Shown: positions 36,101-48,319 of the stretch, one piece after another
Numbering within the stretch: the first letter of the stretch is position 1
How the letters are laid out: the number at the start of each line of letters is the position of its first letter
NCBI GenBank assembly: GCA_964017065.1
Contig: OZ024791.1
Span: 4,640,547-4,704,546 of the forward strand
DNA: 64,000 nt
Reading direction: 5' to 3'
Origin: Haliclona indistincta
Taxonomy: Eukaryota; Porifera; Demospongiae; Haplosclerida; Chalinidae
Made by a program: the position numbers and the translations under genes
Notes under the pieces: generated by a model
Seen by the model: the letters and a program-made list of their open reading frames with translations, nothing else
Databases searched by the model: none
Told to the model about the DNA's origin: nothing

Positions 36101-38315
36101 TATGTATTCACCCAATGATAGAGGGTGGAGTATCAAGTTATAACTCGATTTGTACTGAACCGATTGTTATAGAAAAGACAATAGTCTTTACAGTTTACAC
36201 ACACACCTGGTGTTTGCAGTATACATGCACACAAACTTGCATATACTTAATACACTCACGTCTAGCACGGTTCCATTGGCTGTGACATGAACCACAGAAC
36301 CAGTTGAGGTAGTGATTACAACATCAGGAGTGACGAACACATCAGCATCGAGTGTGCACTGCTTGGGATAGCGAGCAATAGAGGTGGTAGAAGAAGGGGA
36401 GGAGGGAGAGAATGATAGACAAGATACAGGTCCGTACTTGAACGAGTCGTACCTGGGAAAGCGACAGTATTGATTAACTCACGCACAGACACACACACAC
36501 CAGTGTAGGAGTTTTATATCCTGGTCAAAGAACTTGATATGTCCAGCACTGTCAGCAGTAACTATGTATCTAGAGTGAAACAATGACACTCTAGACAGAG
36601 AAAGAAAAGTATAGCTAACTTGTTTACTGTAGTTACTATGGTGACAGGTGAGGTGTGGAGTTTCATCAGTTTAACAGGTTTCATCACTTCAGCACCTGTG
36701 AATGATAAAAACTGAAGTCTGCAGTACCATGTTAGCAAGTGGCACCTTCTCCCTTGCCTTCTCCTGGTCCCCATACCACACCACAGCCCTCAGTTGTACC
36801 AGTGATAGCAGAGCCAGAGCACAGATAGCACGACTGGGATATCAGTCCCACTGGTTTGTTGAAGTCCTGAGAGTATACAAGCCATACTCAGTTCAAGTAC
36901 ACAACCACACTGTGCATTAGAGGCACTCACCCTATCAGACACTGGTGTAAAATTAGAGTACAAGCCATTCAAATCCTGCAAGATAAAGGATAAACAAGAT
37001 CTCTATGCATAATCATAATGTTCAGTAAATTAAAAATTTAAATTTTTCTTATTAAGAAGAAAAATTGTTATTCAACAAAAAAAGCAAACAGTATGGTGTG
37101 GTTGTGTAATCATCATTGTGATAGGGCGTGGTGCATCTTCCCTACCCATCGATAGAACATGACTTGATCATCACTATTAGACAACAGATGATGAGGATCA
37201 TTAGGACTGAAGGAGAGAAATGTCTGAAATTAGAGGAAAACAAAATAAACAGAGACACACAATAATACCAATGATCATTCATTACCTGCATACCACTGTC
37301 AGTGGTGATTGGTGTTGATACTAGTGGACGATCACTATCACTGGTCCACTCCCATACACTGAGAACCTGTACAGATTGTGGACATGCGATTGACAGAAAA
37401 GTACTGTTTCACAAGTAATGTCATTGCAATCACTACTGTACTTTTTAAATCATCATCATTGTCACATGCACAACACACACCTGAGGCACGCCCACACTGA
37501 TAGCAGCTACATATCTAGCACACTCTGACATGGCGACTACTTGTGTGCCTTGACCAAGCCCCTCGTAGTAGCTTTGTACTGGAACACTGCACAGCAATGG
37601 TCACATCATGCAGTTTGAGGTATAATGTAACTTACGTAGAGAAAGAGTCCCATACAATGAGAGTAGGATTATTACCAACATCGGCAGTGACTAGCCAACG
37701 CCTGTTACCACTCACTGCTGTACTAGTGATGGGGTTAGACTGAGGAGAAATAAAACACACTAACACACTCAGTCCTCATAACCCTCTGCTTCCACTTCCT
37801 TCTCTCACTCACATGTCCTTGTAGCAGAATCTGTTTGTGATTGGTGCAGTCATACAGTATTCCAGTGTGAGCATTAGAATAGAATATCATCTGAACAACA
37901 TATGATGTTATAATAATTATGAGTACCAGTTGCTATTTACCTTTTTATCATCCTGTGAGACATTATGTACTGGAAGAGAAGGGCTCAATCCAAACGACCA
38001 GTGTAATCTCTGTAAAAATTGATATTGTCATCACATACTCAAAACCTGTTATGCATCTCTGTCACTCACTAGTGGTAATGGACGGCTGGGTGAGGCATCC
38101 CCTGAGGGCCCTTGTTGCTCTAACATGGCGTCTCCTGGCTTGGCTATCTCCACCACAGAACTCACTTCCTGCACTTCTCCTTGACCGGCAGAAGGTTTCT
38201 CAATAAAAGCAGCTTCAATGGTGGCTTCTGCTCCCGCTACTGTATGCTCTGGTTGCCGCTGTGGCTCGCTGCCCCCTGCTTCATCTTGCTGTGAGCTCTC
38301 CATGCCTCCAGGCAA
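32606..38315 (-). CDS. CFAP251: Cilia- and flagella-associated protein CFAP251 (WDR66) homologue
   Basis: A multi-exon gene with ATG at 38315 ([10 protein letters not shown]; an in-frame Met also at 38303) and stop at 32606-32608. The N-terminus is acidic and Gln/Glu/Pro-rich. Many short exons from about 38000 down to 34000 encode WD40 repeats; examples are the 37800-37990 exons ([20 protein letters not shown]), about 37650 ([20 protein letters not shown]) and 35664-35780 ([27 protein letters not shown]). The last four exons form a calmodulin-like EF-hand region: [18 protein letters not shown] (33640-33760), [13 protein letters not shown] (about 33335-33423), [16 protein letters not shown] (32808-32966) and [20 protein letters not shown] (32620-32768). 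These match the C-terminus of CFAP251, part of the calmodulin/spoke-associated complex at radial spoke 3 in motile cilia. It is divergent from VPS37, 182 bp away. Confidence 0.85.
33100..33137 (+). repeat. (CA)n microsatellite
   Basis: About 19 uninterrupted ca dinucleotides in an intron of the CFAP251 gene; a likely length-polymorphic locus. Confidence 0.95.
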
Positions 38316-38497
38316 AGAGTTTCTATGACAACGATAAGACAGTTAAGGGTTAAAAAGTAATTTTATTTATCTGTACAAATTAAGCTTAATGATAGTAAAA
38401 TCAAACACAGTTAGCCCCGCCCTAATCGCCACACAAGTACTAGTGTCACAAGAGCATAGTGCAGTACGTACGCGTGACTACACTTTTCCGGTCAAAG
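38316..38497. promoter_or_regulatory. Bidirectional promoter, CFAP251 / VPS37
   Basis: The 182 bp between divergent start codons hold an AT-rich half near CFAP251 and a more GC-rich part (about 38410-38490) with ccccgccc and acgtacgcgtgac near VPS37. No TATA box is obvious. Confidence 0.5.
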
Positions 38498-40001
38498 ATG
38501 TCTTTGAGAAGCGCTGACCTGTCTCTCCCACAAGGTATTCTCAGAGACAGAGACGTGTCTGAGTTGGAGAAACTCCAGGAAGATGAAGCGCATTTTATAG
38601 AGTTTTTTAGTGCTCTAGAACTGGACAGTGTGAGTTATTGAAATACTACTCGTCATGATTGACACAGTCATGTGCCTGTTTTGCTATGTGAGGCGTTCAT
38701 CAAACACTTCATTGATCACAGCTTAGTTGTATTATGCTGTGGCTCACTGGTCTTTTACAGCAACTAAACTGTTGCTGTTATAATAAAGTAGCTTTTTGTT
38801 CACTATCTTCACTGTTATGATAAGGTTTCTCTCTGTTGACATGTACAGATGAACAAAATGAAGGCAGAACGTGCCACCATCGTTGAAAGCGTTAGAAAAC
38901 TTGCTCTAGAAACGTCAAACCTCAAACCTGATTATGAGAGTAAGAAATCACGTCTTGTTGAAAGTTCTCTGCAAGGAATAGAGCTAAGGCAAGAGTATGA
39001 CCAGCAGTATGAACAACTGAGTGAGTACAACTATGTAGAAAACACAGCTATTATACCACAATTTCTCATTTTGGTTATGTATGGTAATGTAATTAAAATA
39101 ATTGTCTCCATAGAGAGGCTTATAGGAAGCTCTGATAAAGAAGTTATACTCAAGGATCTTCAGGATTCAGTGAAAGTGTCTGAACAGCAAGCAGAGGTAT
39201 GAATATGCAGTGCTTCATAGCAATGTTATTATTTTACTGCAGGACTGCATTGAGGATTTCTTGGCCGGCAAGACAGAGCAGTGTATTGAGGACCTCATTC
39301 AGAACTATTTGCAGCAGCGAACATTGTACTGGTTGAGAAAGGTCAAATCAGAGAAATTGATGGAAATAAACCGGCAGCCAGAACCACCTGCCTCACGGCC
39401 TTACCCACCGCCGTCTGCCTCTCAGCCTAGTGGTGGACCACCTCCTTATCCTCCTGATGCCTCATCCTCTGCTCAGCCTACTCCTTATGGCTCCTATCCT
39501 CCTCAACAGCCTGGATATCCTCCTAGAAACTCAGCTCAGAGTAGTATGCCTGCTCCACAGCCACGCTATACTCCACCAACACAGAGCATTCCAAGTGGAC
39601 AACCAGGCTATCGTGCGCCAACACAGAGCGTTCCTGGTGGACAACCTGGCTATCCTGGTCCAACACAGAGTATTCCTAGCTCACGGCCTGGCTATCCTGG
39701 TCCAACACAGAGTATTCCTAGCTCACGGCCTGGCTATCCTGGTCCAGCACAGAGTGTTCCTAGCTCACAGCCTGGCTATCCTGGTCCAACACAGAGCGTT
39801 CCTGGTACACGGCCTGGCTATCCAGGGGCTCCTCAGTCATATACCAATCGTCCTCCCTATCCACAACAGCAGCAACAGCCTGTGCACTCATTGCAAGGGA
39901 TGGCTGGTGGATATGGCTATCCTGGGTACCCACAGAGACCATCTTATGCACAGCAACCGAGACCACAATATCCAGCCTACCCTTACCAGCACAAGAGATG
40001 A
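38498..40001 (+). CDS. VPS37: VPS37 homologue, ESCRT-I subunit with Pro/Gly/Tyr-rich tail
   Basis: Four exons: 38498 to about 38630 (MSLRSADLSLPQGILRDRDV), about 38849-39018 (coiled coil, MNKMKAERATIVESVRKLAL), about 39112-39195 (RLIGSSDKEVILKDLQDSVK) and 39242-40001 (DCIEDFLAGKTEQCIEDLIQ, QQRTLYWLRKVKSEKL). The first three and the start of the fourth make the Mod(r)/VPS37 core, which joins VPS23/VPS28 in ESCRT-I for sorting ubiquitinated cargo at endosomes. The remaining 170 or so residues are Pro-rich, with about six tandem 14-residue repeats (PGYPGPTQSIPSSR, about 39590-39830) followed by Gln/Pro/Tyr stretches, as in VPS37B/C. I chose the ATG at 38498 because the in-frame Met at 38459 lies in the promoter-like space and the downstream N-terminus matches the family. 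Confidence 0.88.
39590..39830 (+). repeat. 42-bp coding tandem repeat in VPS37
   Basis: About six units of 42 bp encode variants of GYPGPTQSIPSSRP. Two adjacent units are almost identical in DNA, so copy number is likely to vary between individuals. Confidence 0.85.
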
Positions 40002-40208
40002 TTGACAGCTATAGTGTGTGCTTCTGAATTATTCATGATTTTGTATGTGTAGTAGCACAAGTACTCGTACTATAGCCATTGTATGTAATGATATTATAAT
40101 TCTTTCAACTTGAAGAATCATGTGTCATTAAAACAATGATATTCATGATCATAAATAAAAACATTGTGACATAATTCAGCACACTAATAAAATTAATGTT
40201 GAACATTG

Positions 40209-41985
40209 CTAGCCAATAATATCCTTGACAATAACATCATATACATCTCTATTAGCGTTGATGCCCCATATGAAGTCCAGGTGCTCATAATCTGGGAAGT
40301 TGAGGTCGGAGTAAAGGATTTTGTTCTTCACTAATAATGGTCTGAGCAGTGCTACATCCTTTGGATCAGCTAGCCAGTCGTTACCTCCAGTGAACAATGC
40401 AGTAGATACATTTAGTTTGGTCATGTCGTAACACGGAGGAGTGGTCTGGAAACAAAGAGAATAGTCACCTCAGTCACGTGCATAATCTGCTATCTGCATT
40501 ATCACAACCGTTACTCACAGTATTGTACTTTTCCACGTTGTGTTTCCCATAGTCGTACATACAAAATTTACCAGACTTTACCATCTAATGATAATTCCCA
40601 TAGTAAGAGGAACAATGAAACAAGACTACACTGTACCTGTGACCAATGTGCTACGTTCTGTCCAGATGTGCCGGCCGGCGTGTGACCAAGATATACAGGC
40701 AGCCGTGACTATAAAAAGAACATTTTTCAATTCACAGAGTGACAATAGGTAGTTAGTTACCTCATTGAGATTTTTAGAGTTGAATCCACAGATCAGGAAC
40801 AACACATCGCTGCATGCCTCCTTGACCTCATAGCGACAGAACAGCTCGCTCAGCTTACGAACAAACCCATTCTCTGGAAGAAATTCACCATGATTGAATA
40901 GATTGAAAACCTCCTGCATAATGCAGAGAAGCACATGAGTATCACACTATCCAATAATGTACTAACCACTATTTCTTTATAAAAGTCTGATAAATACTTG
41001 AGCGCTCCATCAATGTGTTTCACTGACATCACAGGAGCTAGAGCATAGAATCTCTTCACTTTACTTGCCAGTACTTGGTCGCTCGAGAATCCAGCGAACC
41101 CCATCATGGTCCCCTGGGAGTGCCCAGCATAGTACAGCTGATCTTGCTTGGACACATTTAGTGCATAGTTGATCATTGCTGGTAGATCGATGAGTGCATG
41201 CTCATCAAAGCTAAAATATGCAAGTAGAAAAAGCATGTAACGTTCAAGCAAAGTTTTTCGATTATCTCTCTCTGCAGTTGTTAATAGGCTCTTGGGTGGT
41301 TTTGTACCAACAATAACATCCCTGCGCTGTGATGACAAATGTTCTTACCTGAATTCCCAAAATTTAAGTTCATCTGGAGTCAAGGAAACGTGTCTTCTAG
41401 AATAGTCATTTCCACGCACGTTTCCCATCCACACATCAAACCCTTTATCTGCTAATAAATATGCAAAGCTCTCGCTTCTGAGATTGGTCAACCAGTTTGT
41501 GCTAGAGCAGAGTAGACCATGCTGTAGAAATATCACAGGACCTACAAAATGAGAGAAAACAAAATAAGAAACTGATGAAGGAGTTGATAAAAATTGGAAA
41601 TTGATAGAATTTTTATAAGTACGTATTTGTAACAAGCAAACAGCATCGATACATGCCATACCTGATCCATTGGCTGGAGGTATACGATGCAGCCCTAGAA
41701 TATAACCATCACTGGTTGTCACATAGTGAGCTTCAGCAGTATAGTTCTTGGATTTAATAAGTTCGGTCTGCAAAAAATTACCAAGATTTTATGCAAAAGT
41801 AGGATTTAATTTAAAGAGAAGAAAACAAAACTGTAAAGTTGATGTCATTCAGAGGTGTGTAGTCTGTAGATCAACTCTACTATCTCACTTACTGCATTCT
41901 GGTGCACTTCAGGATCGCCTCCATAGACGTACCGACAGCAGATTGCGAGAACTACAGCTAGCAGCAAACTGCGATCCATGATCAT
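40209..41985 (-). CDS. Lysosomal acid lipase / gastric lipase family
   Basis: ATG at 41985 (or 41979) with signal peptide MIMDRSLLLAVVLAICCRYV; stop 40209-40211. The exons encode the AB-hydrolase lipase N-terminal region (ELIKSKNYTAEAHYVTTSDG, YILGLHRIPPANGS), the oxyanion-loop strand PVIFLQHGLLCSSTNWLTN, FDVWMGNVRGNDYSRRHVSL, then the nucleophile elbow GHSQGTMMGFAGF (about 41090-41140). The last exon has the acid residue in GGNDWLADPKDVALL and the catalytic His in DYEHLDFIWGINA. All three members of the triad are present. The family hydrolyses cholesteryl esters and triglycerides in lysosomes or the gut. Four to six short exons lie between. It is divergent from folliculin, 160 bp away. Confidence 0.92.
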
Positions 41986-42145
41986 CAAGTCGAGCTGTGA
42001 GTGAGGCGACAGGAATGCAGTTGCAGTCATCAGACCACTCACACGATGTGGGCGGGTCCACAATCATGTGACATGATAGTTGCGGATCGTTGTGTAACAG
42101 CTTAGTTCAGTCGCGTGTACTACTATCTCTCTCGCTCTCGACTAT
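41986..42145. promoter_or_regulatory. Bidirectional promoter, acid lipase / folliculin
   Basis: A 160-bp space between divergent starts of two genes tied to lysosome function. It contains a direct E-box-like cacgatgtg and tcatgtgacatgatag (about 42064-42079). The tcatgtgac word resembles the CLEAR/MiT-TFE element (GTCACGTGAC) with one change. Regulation is inferred. Confidence 0.45.
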
Positions 42146-44686
42146 ATGAACGCGATTGTTAGTCTGTGTCACTTCTGTGAGGCTCATGGTCCCTGCATAT
42201 TGTTCTGTACACAGGTTAGTAGCCTCAGAATGATGTTATGATTGGTTCACGTGTGTAATCTGCATAATGGTCATAGACTTGTGATATTTTGCATTAGAGC
42301 CCATGGTTTATAGAAAGGGTAGATGTGATACAACCATTCTTACAGTTGCATATCAGTTACTCTATGGTTTTATTCTATAGGCATTCCATCAGTCCCGCGA
42401 TGCACAACTGTTACTAGACTCTGCTCCCTTAGATCGCAGGGGTCCTCGACCCGCCGAGGTAGTGACAGACAATGTGTTGCCCTCTCATCTTATGCAACCA
42501 CCTCACAAGTCAGATCGGTGTGACGTAAGCTAATTTTGGTTCATTAGTTGTTTCAAACCACCAGTCAATATGTTATAGGCGTGTCGGTCAGTCCCAGTCG
42601 ACAAGCCTGGATTCATATCATACGATCCTAAGCCGCAGATAACATATGTCAGTGGACAATATCCTGAACAACCTCAACTGTACAGTATATTGAGACAGGC
42701 TTGTGTGAGAAGGTTGGTAATACAGTGATAGTTCTGATCAATTTTGCTTTCGTTATAGCTTAAACTGTGAGGTGTGTCCTGGTAGAGAAGGACCCATTGT
42801 GTTTGGTGAGGACAACAGTTGTCATGTTCTCTCATACACCTTCAACTTGAGGGACTCACAGGCTAGGGGCTTTAATAGACTGTACGTCAAACACACTGAT
42901 TGTGTAAGGCTGTACAATCTTCTGTTCCTTATTATAGATACAGTTTCATAGTAGTAATGATGGATAGAGTATTTCTGATCAATTCATGGCCGTTTTTAGT
43001 ACGGCACTTTAGAGCTCTCATAGACACACTTCAGGATAAGGTGACTAGCACTCACATTTACTTGATGTTAAATTTCAAATTTTAGGCAGAGAAAATATAC
43101 TCGCAGGAAAGTGAAGAACACCGAGCAATTAGCTTGTCTTTACGCTCAGGTCCACCAGGACCAGGAGGTATATCTGTCAGCCTCCTTTAGTACATGCTGT
43201 CATGTTGTTTCACAGATCACCTGAGAAGAATCAGATCTAATCAAATCGGACGATCACTGGTGGAGCTTACTGGAGACAAGGTAAGCAGCTTGCTAGCTGT
43301 TAGTTTATGTATAACATTTTGTCAGGATGTGTTCGTGTACTTGCACAAATATTTTGTGTTCTTGCTAAAGACTGGCGGAAAGCGACTGACTGAGTGCATA
43401 GTGGAAGGTCCGCCACAGGTGAGAGAATTGAAGGAAAGAGTGTAGAGGGATGATGTATTACATACTCAGGCAATGGCGATAGCTGAACAAGTCAGAATGC
43501 TGTCAGATCAGGAACTATTGGACCATAAAGAAGAGCCTGTTTCAGCTTCAGAGTTTAGAATAATTCAATGTGAGTATAAAGTTGATGGACAATCATGTAT
43601 TACCACTTTCAAATTAGGTGGTAACCAGCCAATATTCAGATCAATCAGACATGTAATGAAGGTCAGTGAACAGCAGTGTTGGAACATTATCACTTTGTGT
43701 ACTGTAGATACTTGATGTGAGCGATTTTCAAGAGTTGTCAGCTCATATAATGAGAGGTGACCAGCTGATAGTGAGAGGCAGTGATGTGTCCACTGTCACC
43801 TCAGTACTCAATGTGTTGAAGGTGTGTGCACAGTAGATGTGTTTATAACTTCAATACTTCATAATGTTCACAGGAGCTGCTTCCCGCCAATTGCTGTAAC
43901 ATTGTTGGCTTCAGTAGCTCATATCAAGAGTCTTATCGCTGTAATTTCCTTGGGCTGTCAGTTGGAGTGAATCTACCTGAACACATTGTTAACTCAGAGT
44001 TCCATGTTCTGCTGGACATATTGCCGCCACTCAAAGTATGTATCTACAGAGCTTGTGTCGGCAAATGTGATGCTTTTCTCCCGTGCATAGCGATATTACT
44101 CTTTATCGGCAGATGCAACAGATTACTCCAATCTCGAAGAAGAGGAAGAAGCTAGCTCATTAGAGCAGTATAAACTAATGGTTTATTCTGCTCAACCAAG
44201 ACAGCCTGATCAAAAATGTGTGTTTTAATACTTCACTACTGATAAGGTTAAACCATTTCTCTTCACACCAGATCCACTGATAATACAGCGTCTGATCAGT
44301 ATAGTTTGCAGTGATGTATTCTCAGATGCACTGGTGTCTCGAGCTGTTCAAAATTTGAAGGAAGAATGGATGAAGTGAGTTTTATGTAACAGGCAGTCAT
44401 AAGCAGGCACTTTTTGTATTGCTGTTTTAGCAAAGTGAAAGTTTTCTACAAGTTTTGTTTATCAGAATCAAAAGATGGTTCACAAAAAGATGAGAGGTAA
44501 AATAACACGATGCTGTATTTTTCTTTAATCCAGCCTCCCTCTCTTCTTAGGCTAACTAAGCTACTCAAAGATATTCTACTAGTCCCACCCGAGGATTTGC
44601 CGATACTCAGACACTGGCGCTCAGCACTCAACAAAGACTATCGTTCACACTTACTGCAGAAAGATATTTCTCCTCCTAAACAATAA
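42146..44686 (+). CDS. FLCN: Folliculin (FLCN)
   Basis: ATG at 42146 ([20 protein letters not shown]), stop TAA 44684-44686. Landmarks across about 12 short exons: [80 protein letters not shown] (longin domain); [60 protein letters not shown]; then the C-terminal DENN part [37 protein letters not shown] and [20 protein letters not shown]. The order and motifs match animal folliculin, the lysosomal GAP of RagC/D that links amino-acid supply to mTORC1 and to TFEB/TFE3. The acidic linker of the vertebrate protein is shorter here. The 3' half is the parent of four decayed copies downstream. Confidence 0.92.
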
Positions 44687-44764
44687 TGATAACAGCCAAC
44701 AGTAGTATTCATTAGCACTTTATAATTGCTTTCAATGTCTGTTCAGGAAATTAAAAATTTACGG

Positions 44765-45010
44765 CTAACATGCGTATACATGTATTTTACAGTGACTGTG
44801 TCCACTCGTCATACTCGTAATACATTGTACTCGTAATACATTGTAGCTGATCCAAAACGACCTTTGAATGTGGTTGGATGGTTCATATAAATTATGGTTT
44901 GTTTTTTCCTTTCCCAGCCCACCATATGGTCTGACAACATATTCCTTAACCTGTATCACCTTTTGTTACTGCAATACCAATGATCTGAATAAACAACTCG
45001 AAATTAGCCA
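44765..45010 (-). pseudogene. Jacalin-like domain relic, unit 1
   Basis: On the minus strand it encodes IIGIA.TKGD, a frame break, then KEYVVRPYGGLGKEK and further residues that align with the last strands of the lectin (IIGVAVSKK.. and FGPYGGSGKGG..IKGNSGAAIDSIEF). It lies just downstream of the lectin at 45302. It could be the remnant of a second lectin gene or of a second jacalin domain. Confidence 0.6.
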
Positions 45011-45301
45011 TAATGATTATGTGTGCTGCTGCACGAATTAGCCATCATGCTGCTGCACGAATGTGTTGCTTATAATTTGAGCTTTAGTAAATTATATAAC
45101 ACCATGTGCGATAACAATAACATAATGTTGTTCCTCATACAATATACTAACCACAGTAGCTGAGCTATCTATGTAAGAACAGCTTCCAACTCAGTTCTTG
45201 AGCAATCTGCGCATGCAGTTCGCTTGTCAGTTGAAACATTCACAAGATAAAAAAAAAAGCGAGTTAATTATTTTGTTCACTTTTAAACTTAGTGTGTGGC
45301 T

Positions 45302-46076
45302 TTATGGATAGGATTCTTCTCCTATGAATTCAATGCTATCAATGGCTGCTCCAGAACGGCCTTTGATTGCTCGTATATTTCCCGCAGTAATGTGGGTCCT
45401 ATTTCCATTTCTTGATCCACCGTATGGTCCAAACAGGAATCCCTCACGAGTAATGAATGTTATCTGATCAACTACCACTGTTCCTGACGGTGCTCTTTTC
45501 TTGCTTGCTGCAACTCCAATGAGCAGATACTCTTTCAAATCAACTTTATGGATATTCTCTGGTCCACCATACTTTACACCATGTTCATAGGTTTTTCCAT
45601 CTCTGCATTGAAGTTTGTTAGTTAAATCACAGCATGTGGTTATGTATGCGTATACTACAAAACCACCCTTGTGATGTACCATGCAGTGCATGCATGATCA
45701 GTGGGTTAACTATACCTGTAAGTTGTTTTGATATACCGAAAACAATCCTTAATGCCATCAAACTCTCCAGTACCAATTTCCATTGACACAATTCTAGTAT
45801 TAGAGTCACAAGGATCACTGAAAGCTCCTCCCCCAGGTCCTCCAATAGGAGGATCAAGTGATACACAGGCAGATGTACTAAATACACTGCATCCAAGTAC
45901 ACAGATACAAGTTAAAAAATCAAGCATACAAATACCAACCGAGAATTGGTCTTGTTTCGAGCAGCAGCCAGTTGACCCATTGTATGCTTCGATAATGATG
46001 AAGGTGTGGGACTGAGAGAGGACATGACTGTCCCTATGCTCCATACTAGGAAAAAAATCAACTTGAGATTAGCCAT
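45302..46076 (-). CDS. Secreted jacalin-like lectin, gene 1
   Basis: Three exons: about 45959-46076 (signal peptide MANLKLIFFLVWSIGTVMSS), about 45716-45889 (VFSTSACVSLDPPIGGPGGG, AFSDPC..EIGTGEFDGIKD) and 45302 to about 45605 (DGKTYEHGVKYGGPENIHKV, VVDQITFI, FGPYGGSRNGNRT, AIKGRSGAAIDSIEFIGEES). Gly-rich GGPGGGAF and the closing GRSGAAIDSIEF are hallmarks of the jacalin beta-prism lectin fold, also seen in ZG16-type animal proteins. The mature protein is one domain of about 150 residues. A TATA-like ctatataagc lies upstream, followed further out by a 60-bp tandem repeat. Carbohydrate specificity is not predictable; roles in aggregation or microbe binding are possible. Confidence 0.85.
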
Positions 46077-46189
46077 ATCTGATCTTATGAGTGCTGTGAG
46101 AATACGGGATGGATGCTTATATAGTAGCTATAGTCAATTCATTACCATCACCTGCAGTTATAACAATAAATTACTAGAAGTGATTTCAA

Positions 46190-46410
46190 AACACTTCAGT
46201 TTGTTGATTGGAATGGAGTGCTTCCTCATATAGATACAGAAGTGATTTTAAAACACTTCAGTTTGTTGATTGGAATAGAGTGCTTTCTAGATACAGTATA
46301 CTGCTGAGCCAGACACCATCAACAAGTTGCTTTTGTTTATTCCACTAAAAGCTAATAATACAGATGGAAAAGTTTAGAAAGTCAAGAGATATAGACTTTC
46401 TAAACTTTAG
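46190..46410. repeat. Lectin upstream repeat and hairpin, unit 1
   Basis: Two tandem copies of a roughly 60-bp motif (acttcagtttgttgattgga ... tagatac) lie upstream of the lectin promoter. A perfect 15-bp hairpin aaagtttagaaagtc/gactttctaaacttt follows (46369-46408). The same set occurs at 49207-49429 and 52228-52452, and the motif alone, three times and inverted, at 59998-60170. Confidence 0.75.
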
Positions 46411-46539
46411 AGATACAGAAAAATCAAGAGATATCATGCATCTTGCCTTTGCTGCGCATCCACGTGTTAGAAAGATCAATGGGCATGGCTAGGAATTAAA
46501 ATTATACGTTGTACGCTGCTTTATCTCAATGTATAACAT

Positions 46540-47717
46540 TTGTCAGGATGTGTTCGTGTACTTATTTAATTACACAAATATTTTGTGTTCTTGCTAAAGA
46601 CTGGCAGAAAGCGACTGACAGAGTGCATAGTGGAAGGTCCGCCACAGGTGAATGAAAGAGTGTAGAGGGATGATCTATTGCATACTTAGGCAATGGCGAC
46701 AGCTGAACAATTAAGTCAGCTAGAGGTAGTGCAAGCTGTCAGATCAGGAACTATTGGGCCATAAAGAAGAGCCTGTTTCAGCTTCAGAGTTTAGAATAAT
46801 TCAATGTGAGTATAAAGTTGAATGACAATCATGTATTACCACTTTCAAATTAGGTGGTAACCAGCCAATATTCAGATCAATCAGACATGTAATGAAGGTC
46901 AGTGAACAGCAGTGTTGGAACATTATCACTTTGTGTACTGTAGATACTTGATGTGAGCGATTTTCAAGAGTTGTCAGCTCATATAATGAGAGGTGACCAG
47001 CTGATAGTGAGAGGCAGTGATGTGTCCACTGTCACCTCACTACTCAATGTGTTGAAGGTGTGTGCACAGTACTGATATGTATAACGTCAAGTCAATCGTG
47101 TTTCCATTCCATGCTTGTTCCTTGTTAGTATACGTTGTTGACCAGTGGTAGATTTCACAACCCTACATCCTTTTGATTTCGATAAAATCTTTTTAATTTT
47201 CTTTTAACTAATGGTTTATTCTGCTCAACCAAGACAGCCTGATCAAAAATGTGTTTTAATACTTCACTAGTAATAAGGTTAAACCATTTCTCTTCACACC
47301 AGATCCACTGATAATACAGCGCCTGATCAGTATAGTTTGCAGTGATGTATTCTCAGATGCACTGGTGTCTCGAGCTATTCAAAATTTGAAGGAAGAATGG
47401 ATGAAGTGAGTTTTATATAACAGGCAGTCATAAGTAGGCACTTTGTGTTCTGCTGTTTTAGCAAAGTGAAAGTTTTCTACAAGTTTTGTTTATCAGAATC
47501 AAAAGATGGTTCACAAAAAGATGAGAGGTAAAACAACATGATGCTGTGATTTTCCTTAATCCAGCCACTCTCTCTTCTTAGGCTAACTAAGCTACTCAAA
47601 GATATTCTACTAGTCCCACCCGAGGATTTACCGATACTCAGACACTGGCGCTCAGCGCTCAACAAAGACTATTGTTCACACTTACTACAGAAAGATATTT
47701 TTTCTCCTAAACAATAA
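46540..47717 (+). pseudogene. Folliculin 3'-half relic, unit 2
   Basis: Matches FLCN from the exon at about 43320 (gatgtgttcgtgtacttg) to the end (cctaaacaataatgat). Decay: a ttaattac insertion in the DVFVY exon, a deletion/insertion around 46670-46760 with frameshifts, a stop after AAAGTTGAATGA (about 46820), and loss of the exon for [20 protein letters not shown]. The last three exons remain readable ([10 protein letters not shown].., [20 protein letters not shown]). There is no promoter of its own. Confidence 0.85.
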
Positions 47718-47771
47718 TGATAACTGTAGTGCACTTTTTAAGGAAATTTTTATTCAGGAATTTTTCTTTAT

Positions 47772-48012
47772 TCAGGAAATTAAAAATTTACAGCTACATG
47801 TACACATGTATTTTACAGTGACTGTGTCCACTCGTACTCTTTCGAGTACTCGTAATACATTGTAGCTGTTCCAAAACGACCTTTGAATGTGGTTGGATAT
47901 GGTTCTTAAAAAATAATTATGGTTTTTTTCTTTCGCAGTCCACCATATGGTCTGATACCCTTTCAGATCATATTCCTTAACCTGTATCACCTTTTTCCTG
48001 CAATACCAATGA
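47772..48012 (-). pseudogene. Jacalin-like domain relic, unit 2
   Basis: Second copy of the relic seen at 44765. It contains an extra ctgaaagggtatcag stretch that breaks the PYGG frame (VKEYDLKGYQ), so it is non-coding now. Confidence 0.55.
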
Positions 48013-48319
48013 TCTGAATAAAAAACTTGAAATTAGCCATAATGATTATGTGTGCTGCTGCACGAATTAGCCATCATGCTGCTGCACGAATGTGTTGCTT
48101 ATAATGGAGCTTTAGTAAATTATATAACACCATGTGTGATAACAGTAACATAATGTTGTTCCTCATACAATATACTAACTACAGTAGTTGAGCTATCTAT
48201 GTAAGAACAGCTCCCAACTCAGTTCTTGAGCAAGCTGCGCATGCAGTCCGCTAGTCAGTTAAAACATGGAATAAACACGAGTTAATTATTTTGCTCACTT
48301 TTAAAATTTAGTGTGTGGA

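Noticed and set aside
39430..40005. 191-codon frame rich in His/Leu/Val over the VPS37 tail
   Set aside because: It is a shifted-frame reading of the Pro-rich tandem repeats. The in-frame product matches VPS37 and ends at a sensible stop.
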